This document shows positions 29,201-37,703 of a stretch of 64,000 nt of DNA, one piece after another; within the stretch, counting starts at the first letter, position 1; each line of letters starts with the position of its first letter. Below the pieces are notes generated by a model. The model was given only the letters and a program-made list of their open reading frames with translations. It did no database searches and had not been told where the DNA came from. Source of the stretch: Corallococcus caeni (GTDB lineage: Bacteria > Myxococcota > Myxococcia > Myxococcales > Myxococcaceae); NCBI RefSeq assembly GCF_036245865.1, contig NZ_BTTW01000003.1, positions 868,001-932,000 on the forward strand, written 5' to 3'. The translations under genes were made by a program, and so were the position numbers.

Positions 29201-31807
29201 CAGCTTGATGAGCCCCTCGCCGCCCTCGAACAGGTCCTGCTTGTCGCGCAGCGCGCGCAGGGCGTCCTGCTTCGCGGACTTCACCCGCGACAGCACCTCA
29301 TCCGCGCGGACGCTGTCCTGGAGCGCCAGTAGCTGCTCCGCCAGCTGCCGCAGCTTGAGGATCATCGCGTCGGACGCGAAGTAGGCGTTGAGCTCGTCGT
29401 CCGCCTTGAACGACTTCGCCCGGCGCTGCACGCCCTGGAGGATGCGCTCCGCCGCGCCGAAGAGGCCCGAGGCCCGGCGCTGCCGCTCGTCCACCAGCGC
29501 CTGCTTGCGCGCGCCGAAGGCCTCCAGCAGCTCCTCGCGCTTCTGGGTAATTTGCCCCAGGAACTCGTCGAACTCGCCGAAGCGGCCCTCCAGCTCCTCC
29601 AGCAGCACGGTGAGCTTGGAGAGCGCCTCGTCGCACTTCTCCGGCGAGTCCGCCTGCGACAGCGCGTTCTCGATGCTCTGGCCCAGCAGCTTGAACTGCG
29701 CGCCGAACTCCGCGCGCTTCTCCTTGCCGGACAGCTCCTTGCGCTTCGCCTGGAGCCCCGCGCGCACGCGGTTCAGGCGGCTGAACAACTCGGAGATGCC
29801 TTCGAGGATGCGGGCCCGCGCCAGCGGGTCGCCCACCTGGAGCCCGCCCACCACCTCACCCAGGACCTCCAGGCCCTGGCCGGTGCGCTCCACGTCCTCG
29901 GCCAGCGGAGCCAGCTCCGCCGTCGTCGTCAGCGGCTCCAGCCGCTCCATCAGCCCGTCCAGCCGGGTGGCCAGGGGCTGGAGCGCCTCACCCTTCTGGA
30001 GGAAGTCCACGCACGCGGTGCTCACCGCGTCGGACGCGGCCACCACCGCCTGCTCCAGGGCGTCCACGCGCCCCAGGTCCATGTAGCGCACGTCCTTCAG
30101 CGTGATGAGGTGCCCGCGGTGCCGACGCAGGTCCGCCAGCGCGCGCATGAAGCCCTCCGCGTCGGTGAGCCCCTCCGGCTGCGCGTTGAGTAGCAGCGTC
30201 TCCTGCGCCTGCGAGGCCTGCGCGAGCGACTCCTCGGCGCGCTTGCGCATCGCGAGGACCTTCTCGAACTCGTCGATGATGAGCTCGGAGGTGCGGCGCA
30301 GCAGCTCGATGGGCTCCTGGAGCCCCACCTCCGCGTGGGAGAGCCAGTAGTACGCGTCCAGCGCGCGCGTGGCCGCGGAGACCAAGTCCTCGTAGGTGCG
30401 GCGCGTGGGCTTGTCCGTCTTCGCCACGCGCGGCAGCGTCAGCGCGTCGCTGATGCCGCGCACCAGCTCCGCGTTGCCCACCTTTCCCAGGTAGCCCGGC
30501 GCCGGGGGCAGCTTCGCCGCGTGCTCGTCGGAGACGAACGGCGTCTGCCACACCTGCATGGGGTGCACGCGGGTGGGCTCCTGCGACGTGGCGCGGAACA
30601 CCACCAGCCCGCCGTCCGCGAAGAGGCTCATGCCGTTCGCCTGCAGCGGCGTCTGCACCTCCTTGCGCACCAGGTTGTACGGGAAGAGCATGTAGGCGCC
30701 GTCGTCACGGCGGTGGAAGACGTAGAGCACGTCCTCCCCGTTGGGCGAGCGCACGGCCTGGTGGAACTCCATGCCTTCGGACGCGCCGTCGAAGACCTTG
30801 TAGTCGCCCGTCTGCAGGTAGTAGCCGCCCGGGAAGACGATGCCCTGGTCCTCCGGCAGCCGCACGCAGGACTGGCCGATGGCGTCGATGCGCACCACGT
30901 GCTGGGTGCGCGAGTTGAAGACGAGGTAGCGGTACGCCTTCTCCCGGAACGGCAGGATGCGCAGGAGGATGAGGCCCCCCACCTGCGTCCAGGCGAACTC
31001 CGCGTCGTCCAGCGACTGGTCCGGGTCGTCCACCGGCTCGCTGTAGATGCCCCGGCCGGTGGCGGTGTTGTTCTCCACCTTGACGGTGAGGTCGCCCTTC
31101 ACCGTCTCCACGAAGACCTGATCCAGCACGTTGACGTGCGGGTGCTGGCCCAGCACGTACTGCTCGCGCGAGGCCACCGTCCACTCGAAGTCGTGTGACG
31201 GCGGGTAGACGTGGTCGCGCTCGCCCTGGTTGTCCACGTAGGTGGCGCGGCCCTCCACGTCCACGTTGAAGCGGAAGACCTTGAGGTCGCGCGCGGACTG
31301 GCCCGTCTGGAACACCGCGAGCAGGCGCGAGTCCCGCCGCCGCAGCTGCAGCAGCTTCGCGTCCTTGTAGTACTTGTACAGCTCGCCAAAGTCCTTCACG
31401 AACCGGGGGTCCGCGAGGAAGCCGCCGGCCTCCGTGGGAGGCACGGCGGACAGGTCGAAGCCCTCGGCCGTCTTCTCGAAGCGGTGCAGCGAGAAGACGT
31501 CCGAGACGTTCGTCTCCTTCTTCAGGCCGATGAAGACGTTGTAGCCGAAGAGGAGGTACTTCCCGACGCTGACGATGTCGCGGGGGACGCAGTTGTTCTC
31601 CGTGCGCACCCGCTCGTTGCCGATGACGGTGAGTTCCGTGCCGCCGAACAGCGCCTTGCGCCGGGCGTTGAGGTCGTTCGCCTGGGTCGCCAGCGCGTCC
31701 GCCTGGGAGTGGAGGCGCGCACGGATGACCTCGTAGCTGCCGCCCTCCAGCGTCGCCTCGCCCCCGGGCACCTGGGTACCCGGGGTCTTGGAGCTGTCAG
31801 TTGCCAT
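26273..31807 (-). CDS. Large AAA+ ATPase of the DUF3686 'DNA repair ATPase' type
   Basis: An 1844-residue cytoplasmic protein. Residues about 70-450 are a beta-rich region (repeated YxxFxxxGD-like strands, e.g. LLFGYNVFIGLKK, YYLQTGDYKVF) that looks like a propeller or DUF3686-type domain; about 480-900 is a long helical/coiled-coil part; the AAA+ module is near 1285-1480 with Walker A SPPGYGKTT (about 1300) and Walker B VMLYLDDIQ (about 1361), and sensor-like MAGNPYTETGERFRIPDMLANR after it. The C-terminal 300 residues are helical with an Ala/Pro/Gln-rich linker. The name 'DNA repair ATPase' in databases is historical; no nuclease or DNA-binding motif is visible. It is the third gene after the OB-fold protein and flotillin (39 bases after flotillin), so it is probably recruited to flotillin membrane platforms (inference). 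Confidence 0.8.
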   Translation of the reverse strand: MATDSSKTPGTQVPGGEATLEGGSYEVIRARLHSQADALATQANDLNARRKALFGGTELTVIGNERVRTENNCVPRDIVSVGKYLLFGYNVFIGLKKETNVSDVFSLHRFEKTAEGFDLSAVPPTEAGGFLADPRFVKDFGELYKYYKDAKLLQLRRRDSRLLAVFQTGQSARDLKVFRFNVDVEGRATYVDNQGERDHVYPPSHDFEWTVASREQYVLGQHPHVNVLDQVFVETVKGDLTVKVENNTATGRGIYSEPVDDPDQSLDDAEFAWTQVGGLILLRILPFREKAYRYLVFNSRTQHVVRIDAIGQSCVRLPEDQGIVFPGGYYLQTGDYKVFDGASEGMEFHQAVRSPNGEDVLYVFHRRDDGAYMLFPYNLVRKEVQTPLQANGMSLFADGGLVVFRATSQEPTRVHPMQVWQTPFVSDEHAAKLPPAPGYLGKVGNAELVRGISDALTLPRVAKTDKPTRRTYEDLVSAATRALDAYYWLSHAEVGLQEPIELLRRTSELIIDEFEKVLAMRKRAEESLAQASQAQETLLLNAQPEGLTDAEGFMRALADLRRHRGHLITLKDVRYMDLGRVDALEQAVVAASDAVSTACVDFLQKGEALQPLATRLDGLMERLEPLTTTAELAPLAEDVERTGQGLEVLGEVVGGLQVGDPLARARILEGISELFSRLNRVRAGLQAKRKELSGKEKRAEFGAQFKLLGQSIENALSQADSPEKCDEALSKLTVLLEELEGRFGEFDEFLGQITQKREELLEAFGARKQALVDERQRRASGLFGAAERILQGVQRRAKSFKADDELNAYFASDAMILKLRQLAEQLLALQDSVRADEVLSRVKSAKQDALRALRDKQDLFEGGEGLIKLGPYRFHVNTQPLELTLVPRDGALYLQLTGSDYTQKLEDPELLKYRELWDQHLVSETRDVYRAEYLAAGLLMDAEEGKGGLTPTALYEAGAQGQLLERVRAYAADRFDEGYERGVHDADAAAILEKLLALHQGAGLLRFAPVPRAWAALYWAFDGDDTLRGVFHRRARSLARLRQAFDTGADLVALGDELGERVLAFLQGHGLTASPAEGRQAGRYLVEELAVDRPRFTTSREALALKDTFLAHLDRHGSRTAFDEDLRGLEKNLPERLRIARAWVDAFLAKREGGPGEAAHVALETAVVLLTERKLDRDAAGAITATEATGLLGSHPRIQDRKLSLRLDEFLARLGEFRQVRVPAYVAYRAYLRDLLDRERRKLRLEELTPKVLTSFVRNRLIDEVYLPLIGANLAKQLGAAGEGKRTDRMGMLLLMSPPGYGKTTLMEYVASRLGLTFVKVNGPALGHAVKSLDPAEAPNATARQEVERINLSFEMGNNVMLYLDDIQHTDPELLQKFISLCDGQRRVEGVWNGQTRTYDLRGKKFCVVMAGNPYTETGERFRIPDMLANRADTYNLGDILDGKEELFALSYLENALTSNPVLAPLATRDPQDVHRLIRMAKGEDVPSGELKHGYAAAELQEIIAVFQRLFRVQQVLLKVNLQYIASAAQDERFRTEPPFKLQGSYRNMGKLAEKVVSAMTDDELERRIDDHYQGESQTLTTAAEQNLLKLQEMRGRLTPEKAKRWEEIKQGFARVKRMGGKEDDPVARVTGQLGAIEEQLGSVRDAVVQAAAQANAPSEDTPVAPHLEALREAVLEVARVGREAAQKPPAPVQVSLPAAPQAPQAPATDLAPYLKHLAQLLKALTERVAAQAEAPTLRNAPMPQAPAPDFGPYMAQLSKAITALADRPVSVSLPTPAESLQRAANGPSPAELSRQIELVEGALLPLERAARRNVQGEGEGIKALQVWQGVTEALELLRGMLRR

Positions 31808-31846
31808 GGATGTTCACCGGAAAGGGATTGCGATTGGCGGGAGGCT

Positions 31847-34009
31847 TCAGCCCTGCTGCTTCTGCGCGAGGGCCGCGGCTTCCGTCTGCACCAGCGCCTT
31901 GATGCCGGCGGCGGTGGTCTCCGTCGGGTTCACCGACATGCGGTTGAGCAGCGCCGCGACGGCCAGGTTCTGCGCGTCGTTGCTGAGGCCCGGCTTGGAG
32001 AGGATCTCCTTCAGGTCCGCCGGCAGGTCCTTCTCACCGTTGAGGTAGCCACCCAGCGCCTTCTTCAGCGACTCGCCGTGGTCCAGCGCGCCGTCCACCG
32101 AGCTGCCGAAGGACACGGCCTTGATGAAGTTCTCGAAGAACTTCCCGTCGCCGCCGACGATCTGGAACTTCGCGTTGCCGAACGCCTGGGCCAGGACCGT
32201 GGCCTGGGCCTGCGCGATGTCCTTGCGCACGTTGATGGCGGCCAGCTCCACGTCGCGCTCCTTCTGGAGGCGCAGGCGGTACTCCTCGTGCTCGCGGCCC
32301 ACGCCGTCCAGGGCCTTCATCGCGGTGGCCTTCTCCGACAGGCCCCGCGCCTCGGCCATCAGCTTCTCCTGGATGGCGGCGGCCTCGGCGAGCAGCTTCT
32401 CGCGCGTGGCGAACGCCTCGGCCTCGCCGCGCTTGTGGATGGCGCCGGCTTCCGCCTCCTGCACGCGGGCGTTCGCCAGGCCCTTCTGCTCCGCGCCCGC
32501 GGCCTCGGCGAGCAGCTTCTCGCGCACCGCGGACGCCTGCGCCTGGCCCTGCTTCTCGATGACGGAGGCCTCGGCCTCCTTCACGCGCACCTGCGCCATG
32601 CCCAGCTTCTCCGTGGCGACCGCGTCCGCCTCACGCACGCGCACGCTCGCCAGGCCCGCCGCGGCGGACTCGGCCTGGACGCCCTCGGCCAGCCGCATCT
32701 TCGCCTTGGCCTGCTTGTCCGCGGCCTCCAGGTCGGCCTCCGCCAGGGTCAGCTTCTCCTTGGCGAGGAACACGGCGATCTTCGCGCTCGCGTCCGCGGC
32801 CTGGATGTCCTTCACGGACGCCTCTTCCGCGTGCGCCTGGGCGGTGATGATGATCGCATCCTTGGAGCGCTTGGCCTCCGACGTCACGCGCAGGTCCTTG
32901 ATGTTCTCCTCTTCCTGGGCGACGGTCTTCTCCACCGCGATGCGGGCGCGGACGACGTCGGCGATGGCCTTCTTCTCCGACTCCAGCGCCTTCTCCTTCG
33001 CGATGCGCTGCAGCTCCGTCTCACGCTCGCGGTTGATGGCCTCCAGGGCGCGGTCCTTCTCCACGCGCTCGGTCTCCACGCCCACCACGCGCTCGCGGTT
33101 CTTCTGGGCCACCTGCACCTGGCGCTGCTTGTTCTCCTCGTTGATGGCGATCTCTTCCTCCGCCTTGATGCGCGCCAGCTGCGCCTTGGCGAACTCCTCG
33201 CTCTTCACGCGGTCGGCCTCGGCCGTCTCACGCGCCTGGATGCTGTCGATCTCGCGGCGCTGCTTGGCGGCCGCCTCCTCGCGCTGACGCTCGAGCGCGA
33301 AGATGGCCTCGTCGGCTTCCACGTTGCGCTTGGTCACCGCCATGCGCTCGGACTGGCGCAGCTCGTTGGTGAAGACGTTCTGCTCGGTGGTGAGCTGGGT
33401 GATCTTCCGGATGCCCTGCGCGTCCAGGATGTTGTCCTTGTCGAGCATCTCCACCGGGGTCTGCTCGAGGAAGTCGATGGCGCAGTCCTCCAGCATGTAG
33501 CCGTTCAAGTCACGGCCGATGGTCTCCACCACCTTGTCCTTGATCTCGTCGCGCTTGGTGTAGAGCTGCTCGAAGTTGAAGGACTTGCCCACCGTCTTGA
33601 GGGCCTCGGAGAACTTGGCCTCGAAGAGGTTCTCCAGCGTCTCCTGGTCGGAGGCGCGCGCGCAGCCGATGGACTGGGCCACCTTGAGCACGTCCTCACG
33701 CGTCTTGTTCACGCGCACGAAGAAGGTGACCTTGATGTCCGCGCGGATGTTGTCCTGGCAGATGAGGCCTTCCTTGCCGCGGCGGTCGATTTCAACCGTC
33801 TTCAGCGAGATGTCCATCACCTCCGCGCGGTGGACGATGGGCAGCACCACGGCGCCGGTGAACGTGACCGTGGGTTCGACCTTCATGGTGTTGACGATGA
33901 GCACCTTGCCCTGATCCACCTGGCGGTAGAACTTGGCCACGCTGACGAAGATGCCGAAGAGGATGATGACGCCGCCGCCGATGATTGCTGCAAGGCTGAT
34001 GGGATCCAT
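31847..34009 (-). CDS. Flotillin-family SPFH protein (YqiK-like)
   Basis: A 720-residue protein. Residues 5-25 are one membrane segment (LAAIIGGGVIILFGIFVSVA); 28-200 form the SPFH/band-7 domain (VDQGKVLIVN, MDISLKTVEID, FLEQTPVEMLD); 210-590 are a long Glu/Ala/Lys-rich coiled coil with repeating A-x-A-x-x-x-E units typical of flotillins; the C-terminal 130 residues are a mixed helical tail. Flotillins form oligomeric cage-like membrane scaffolds. The length is greater than that of classical FloT (about 500) and fits YqiK-like members with an extended coiled coil. Its partners in the same strand are a NfeD/YqiJ-like OB-fold protein upstream (117 bases) and the AAA+ ATPase downstream. Confidence 0.9.
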   Translation of the reverse strand: MDPISLAAIIGGGVIILFGIFVSVAKFYRQVDQGKVLIVNTMKVEPTVTFTGAVVLPIVHRAEVMDISLKTVEIDRRGKEGLICQDNIRADIKVTFFVRVNKTREDVLKVAQSIGCARASDQETLENLFEAKFSEALKTVGKSFNFEQLYTKRDEIKDKVVETIGRDLNGYMLEDCAIDFLEQTPVEMLDKDNILDAQGIRKITQLTTEQNVFTNELRQSERMAVTKRNVEADEAIFALERQREEAAAKQRREIDSIQARETAEADRVKSEEFAKAQLARIKAEEEIAINEENKQRQVQVAQKNRERVVGVETERVEKDRALEAINRERETELQRIAKEKALESEKKAIADVVRARIAVEKTVAQEEENIKDLRVTSEAKRSKDAIIITAQAHAEEASVKDIQAADASAKIAVFLAKEKLTLAEADLEAADKQAKAKMRLAEGVQAESAAAGLASVRVREADAVATEKLGMAQVRVKEAEASVIEKQGQAQASAVREKLLAEAAGAEQKGLANARVQEAEAGAIHKRGEAEAFATREKLLAEAAAIQEKLMAEARGLSEKATAMKALDGVGREHEEYRLRLQKERDVELAAINVRKDIAQAQATVLAQAFGNAKFQIVGGDGKFFENFIKAVSFGSSVDGALDHGESLKKALGGYLNGEKDLPADLKEILSKPGLSNDAQNLAVAALLNRMSVNPTETTAAGIKALVQTEAAALAQKQQG

Positions 34010-34126
34010 GGCCTATCCTGAGAAGTCCGTTGGGCGGGCCTAGTTCCAAGCACTCGGGGTCCCCCGCGAAAGCCACCCGGTGCCGATTGTCGCGCCCTTC
34101 CGGAGGAGCCCGGAGGACGCCAATGT

Positions 34127-34939
34127 TCATCGCTGGGCGCGGGCTCGCGCGATGGCCGCTGCCTTCAGCGGATCACGCAGCTGCTCCATTTCCTGCGGGA
34201 GGAGCCAGTCCACCGGCTCCACCTCGTAGATGCCCCGCTCCGCGTCGTAGCCGAGGATCAACGCCGGCTGGCCGCGCTTGAGCTGGTTGGGCTTGTCACA
34301 GAAGACGTTGAGGATGAGGCCCGCGGCCCCGTCCTCGAAGGTGGCGTGGCCGTCCTTGGCCGTCACGCTGCCGCTGGAGATGGTGCACACGCGGCCCATC
34401 AGGGCTTCGCGGCCCGGGGCGCGCCGGGCGATGAAGATGGGGCGCAGGGGCCGCACCGCGAGCCCGCCCGCCACCGTGCCCACCGTCGCGCAGACGAGGC
34501 CCAGGCCCGTGCTCACCAGCCACGAGGGCAGCATGGAGAGCGCCCCGTGCGTGGCCTGTCCGCTGAGCAGCGACAGCGACCACGAGAGGAACACCACCAG
34601 GCTCACCGACACCGTGACGGGGATGCCGCCGAAGCCCAGCATCGCGAGCAGGCCCGTAGCGGCCTCCGCGTCGTGCAGGTGCGAGTGGCCCGCGTGGCCG
34701 ACGTCGTGTCCCCCGACGGCCTTCGCGCCGCCCTCCAGCAGCCCCGACGTCGCCTTGGCGCCGCCCTCGAACGCGCCGCTCACCGCCTTGGCGCCGCCCT
34801 CCAGGTCCACGTCGCCGTCCAGCAGGTCGACGCCCGCCGCGCCGACGATGACGCACAGCCAGTACGCCAGCACCACGCCGAGGAGGATGGTGAAGATCGC
34901 GGTCGGGAACGCCAGCAGGGCGGCGAGGAAGGTGGTCAT
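34127..34939 (-). CDS. NfeD/YqiJ-like membrane protein with C-terminal OB fold
   Basis: A 270-residue protein. An N-terminal hydrophobic helix (TAIFTILLGVVLAYWLCVIVGA, about 12-34) is followed by a Gly/Ala/Lys-rich segment with three tandem copies of a GGAKAVSG-like unit (about 47-80), a His-rich GHDVGHAGHSHLH patch, two more membrane helices (about 95-160), and a C-terminal OB-fold-like domain (GREALMGRVCTISSGSVTAKDGHATFED) as in NfeD/YqiJ partners of flotillins. YqiJ-YqiK pairs are known as co-occurring membrane proteins; the OB domain is thought to help assemble SPFH proteins. Start at ATG 34939 (GAGG upstream), not the longer frame from 35299, which is antisense to the topoisomerase gene. 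It is the first gene of the three-gene set. Confidence 0.82.
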   Translation of the reverse strand: MTTFLAALLAFPTAIFTILLGVVLAYWLCVIVGAAGVDLLDGDVDLEGGAKAVSGAFEGGAKATSGLLEGGAKAVGGHDVGHAGHSHLHDAEAATGLLAMLGFGGIPVTVSVSLVVFLSWSLSLLSGQATHGALSMLPSWLVSTGLGLVCATVGTVAGGLAVRPLRPIFIARRAPGREALMGRVCTISSGSVTAKDGHATFEDGAAGLILNVFCDKPNQLKRGQPALILGYDAERGIYEVEPVDWLLPQEMEQLRDPLKAAAIARARAQR

Positions 34940-34945
34940 GCCTCG

Positions 34946-34973
34946 GGAATAAATTGAGAGGTGGGAGTCGCAA
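34946..34973 (-). promoter_or_regulatory. Candidate promoter of the flotillin operon
   Basis: TTGCGA (34968-34973), 16-base spacer, TATTCC (34946-34951), very close to the start codon at 34939, in an A+T-rich pocket. Would give a very short leader; low certainty. Confidence 0.25.
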
Positions 34974-35100
34974 CGAACTCTAAGCGACTGCACCCCCATC
35001 CGAAAATGCCACCCGGGGCTTTTCCGGTTGCCTGCTGTCCGTGCCGCCAGGGGGCACCCGGATTGCCGCCCCGGCGTGGACTGCGCACTACAGGGAGGCG

Positions 35101-36219
35101 ATGCCCTCCCATGCCGCTGTCTCAGAATCCGAGCCCTCGCGGCCCGTGAGCCGCCGAAGGATGACCCAGTTGGAGCGGCTGCGGCAGGAGGGCCACCGGC
35201 GGCTGGGGACGATGAAGCGCGGCTTCCGCTACGTGGACGCGAAGGGCCGGCCGGTGTCGCACGCGGAGCGTGAGCGAATCGACGCGCTGCGACTGCCACC
35301 CGCCTGGACGGACGTGGCCATCTCGCCGAAGGCGTCCGCGCGCCTCCAGGCGGTGGGCCGGGACGGGGCGGGCCGCTGGCAGTACCGCTACAGCGAGGCG
35401 CACACGCAGAAGCAGCGGGATGCGAAGTACCAGCGCATCGTGGGCTTCGCGCAGGCGCTGCCGAAGATGCGGCGCCAGGTGAGCAAGGACCTGCGCAAGC
35501 GGGGCCTGGGCCGGGAGCGGGTGCTGGCGGGGATGCTGCGCATCCTGGGGACCTGCTTCATCCGTCCGGGCAGTGAGCGCTACGCGGAGGAGCACGGCAG
35601 CTTCGGGCTGGCCACGCTGCGCGCGCGGCACGTGAAGGTGCAGGGCGACACGGTGGTGTTCGACTACCCGGGCAAGTCCGGCGTGCGGCAGCACCGCGAG
35701 CTCAAGGACCGGCGCGTGGCGACGCTCGTGCGGCAGCTGTTGAAGGTGCGCGGGCGGGACGTCTTCAAGTTCGTGCTCGACGACGGCGCGGTGGTGGACG
35801 TGCGGCGCCGGCACATCAACGAATACATCCAGCAGGTGATGGGCCCGGGCTACAGCGCGAAGGACTTCCGCACCTGGGCGGGCACGCTCATCTGCGCGTG
35901 CGCGCTGGCGAAGGCCCGCGAGCGCGTGAAGGAAGACGGCGCCGGCGGTCCGGTGAAGAAGACCGTGCTCAAGAAGAGCATGGTGGCCGCGGTGCGAGAG
36001 GCCTCCGAGCAGTTGGGCAACACGCCCGCCGTCGCGAAGGCGTCATACATCTACCCGTCCGTGCTCGTCCTCTTCGAGCGGGGCCAGGTGGTGGACCGCT
36101 ACTTCCACTCCGTGGACGAGCTGGCGGCGAGCGCCGGCGAGGGCATGCACTGCTCGGAGAAGGCGCTGCTGCACATGCTGGGCAAGTCGAAGGGCGGCAT
36201 GAAGCAGGCGTCCGTGTAA
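35101..36219 (+). CDS. Type IB DNA topoisomerase (poxvirus/bacterial TopIB family)
   Basis: A 372-residue enzyme that relaxes supercoils by a 3'-phosphotyrosyl intermediate. Visible motifs: LPPAWTDVAISPKASARLQA and WQYRYSE (N-terminal clamp), MLRILGTCFIRPGSERYAEEHGSFGLATLRARHV (catalytic-domain core with the first Arg), VFDYPGKSG with the catalytic Lys, FRTWAGTLICA (second Arg; the usual His/Lys pair nearby) and GNTPAVAKASYIYP with catalytic Tyr at about 316. In most bacterial members this last motif reads SYIHP, here SYIYP. Length fits bacterial TopIB. Start at 35101 has AGGGAGG just upstream; 35161 is an alternative. Divergent from the flotillin operon. Confidence 0.92.
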   Translation: MPSHAAVSESEPSRPVSRRRMTQLERLRQEGHRRLGTMKRGFRYVDAKGRPVSHAERERIDALRLPPAWTDVAISPKASARLQAVGRDGAGRWQYRYSEAHTQKQRDAKYQRIVGFAQALPKMRRQVSKDLRKRGLGRERVLAGMLRILGTCFIRPGSERYAEEHGSFGLATLRARHVKVQGDTVVFDYPGKSGVRQHRELKDRRVATLVRQLLKVRGRDVFKFVLDDGAVVDVRRRHINEYIQQVMGPGYSAKDFRTWAGTLICACALAKARERVKEDGAGGPVKKTVLKKSMVAAVREASEQLGNTPAVAKASYIYPSVLVLFERGQVVDRYFHSVDELAASAGEGMHCSEKALLHMLGKSKGGMKQASV

Positions 36220-36272
36220 AAGTCACGCGGAGGAGGCATTTTCTGGCACCGTTCCTCGGCCCCACTCGCGCG

Positions 36273-36575
36273 ATGATCCTTCAATGGCTGAGCGCTCGCG
36301 GCGCGGAGCAGCGACTGCCCCTGCACCTGGGGAACGGCAATCCGACCGCCATCATCTCCGTGAAGGAGGGACAGTGGCGGCTGGAGCCGCTGGTCCTCGA
36401 CGCGGCCGAGAACGACCGCAGGTATCAGGCCGCCATGCGGGACACGGGCATGTGGATGCCCGAGATGGGGTGGCCCAGTCTGAAGCCAGGGGACCCGGTC
36501 ATCACCGCGGACTCGCGCGAGGCCTTCGTCGCGAAGCTGGAAGCGCTGACGTGGACGTACGGCCGGCTCAAGTAG
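36273..36575 (+). CDS. Conserved-looking hypothetical protein, 100 aa
   Basis: A 100-residue frame with normal codon use, starting MILQWLSARGAEQRLPLHLG and ending WTYGRLK. It is mixed alpha/beta by eye, with no signal, membrane segment or known motif. Only 53 bases separate it from the topoisomerase gene on the same strand, so the two may be co-transcribed. I do not recognise it. Confidence 0.55.
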   Translation: MILQWLSARGAEQRLPLHLGNGNPTAIISVKEGQWRLEPLVLDAAENDRRYQAAMRDTGMWMPEMGWPSLKPGDPVITADSREAFVAKLEALTWTYGRLK

Positions 36576-36645
36576 CGCCGCGCCTGCTCCCATGCCTGGA
36601 GGGCGCCCTCGTCGGGGTTGACGCCCTGGAGCGTGCCCCGGTGCT

Positions 36646-37392
36646 ATGAACGTCCGGCCCGTGCCCGAGTACGTCACCCACCGCGACGCCCTGCCCCGCA
36701 CCGAGCTGGAGTCCCTCGCGGACGCCCTGCTCGGCTCCCGCTTCGTCGCGCGCAGCCCGCTGATGGGGACGTTCCGCGCCAGTCGCGGCTTCGCGTTCAT
36801 CTTCACGCGGGAGGGCCGCGCGACGCTGGAGGCCCGCTTCCCATTCCTGTCCGTCTACCTGCGCCGTATCCTCGACGCGGACAACGCAAGCGGACTCCTG
36901 CCGTGGACGCAGCGCTGGTTCAGCGGCCGTGACACCCGCCCGCGCCCCAATGCGTTCTATCTGAACCTGCTGCTGCTGGACGCGGGCACGCCGGTGGGGC
37001 GCCACATCGACGCGACGTTGCAGGAACCGAGCGGCGTCCCGGATGCGACGCCCGAGCACGTGAGCGTCCTGTACCTGCGGGTGCCACAGGGAGCGCAAGG
37101 GGGCGCGCTGAGGCTGCTGCGCGACAACCAGCTCCAGGGCGAGGTGCGGCCCCGGCCCGGACTGCTGGTCCACTTCCGGGGCAACCTCCAGCACGAGGTC
37201 CAGCCCTTCACCGGCGGCCCGGAAGGCGCCCTGCGCGCGAGCCTCGTCTGCGAGCAGTACGCCTTCGCGGAGGACGTGCTCGCCCGCCTCCCTGTGTTTC
37301 GCATCCAGTCCAAGGCGGGCTTCTCCGCCTACCTGGAGGCCCAGCGCGAGCGCGACGGCGCGCCCCCTTCCGTGGGAACGCTGGAGGAGTGA
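36646..37392 (+). CDS. 2OG-Fe(II) dioxygenase family protein
   Basis: A 248-residue protein with the double-stranded beta-helix iron motif: GRHIDAT (His-120, Asp-122) and QHEVQPF (His-183), followed by an Arg (ALRASLVCEQY) suited to bind 2-oxoglutarate. The region between (VSVLYLRVPQGAQGGALRLL) is the core jelly-roll, as in prolyl-hydroxylase-like enzymes. The substrate is unknown. ATG at 36646 is the only good start. Confidence 0.8.
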   Translation: MNVRPVPEYVTHRDALPRTELESLADALLGSRFVARSPLMGTFRASRGFAFIFTREGRATLEARFPFLSVYLRRILDADNASGLLPWTQRWFSGRDTRPRPNAFYLNLLLLDAGTPVGRHIDATLQEPSGVPDATPEHVSVLYLRVPQGAQGGALRLLRDNQLQGEVRPRPGLLVHFRGNLQHEVQPFTGGPEGALRASLVCEQYAFAEDVLARLPVFRIQSKAGFSAYLEAQRERDGAPPSVGTLEE

Positions 37393-37505
37393 GCCCCTGG
37401 AGGAGCCCCGCTCCTGGAGCGTGCGGCCACCCGGGCAGACCACCGCTTGCGCCCACCGGCCGCCGTTACAACCCTTGGTGTTCACCTTCACGAGGGAGCA
37501 CGACC

Positions 37506-37703
37506 ATGGCCGGCAAGAAGTTGGAGGGTTACGGCTCGACCAGCGAGCAGCGCCAGCGCCACCTCGAGAACGACGCCTTTTCCGAGCGGGCGCCGCAGAC
37601 GCCGGAGGAACTGGAGGAGGCGCGCAGTGATCCGGAGCACGACGGACACCAGGTGGTGACCATCCATCCGCTCGATTCAGAGCCACGGGGCGACAACCGC
37701 TGA
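37506..37703 (+). CDS. Small charged hypothetical protein, 65 aa
   Basis: A 65-residue very hydrophilic, acidic protein (MAGKKLEGYGSTSEQRQRHL; later PEELEEARSDPEHDGHQVV). GAGGGAGC lies 8-13 bases before the ATG and makes a good ribosome-binding site. Likely disordered. No known family; the composition recalls small stress-associated bacterial proteins, but that is a guess. Confidence 0.5.
   Translation: MAGKKLEGYGSTSEQRQRHLENDAFSERAPQTPEELEEARSDPEHDGHQVVTIHPLDSEPRGDNR

Noticed and set aside
26186-29332. 1048-codon forward frame across the DUF3686 ATPase gene
   Set aside because: Low-complexity Leu/Arg/Ala/His translation; the minus strand carries Walker A and B.
31211-34021. 936-codon forward frame over the flotillin gene
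   Set aside because: Leu/His/Asp-rich antisense of the coiled-coil repeats; no domain.
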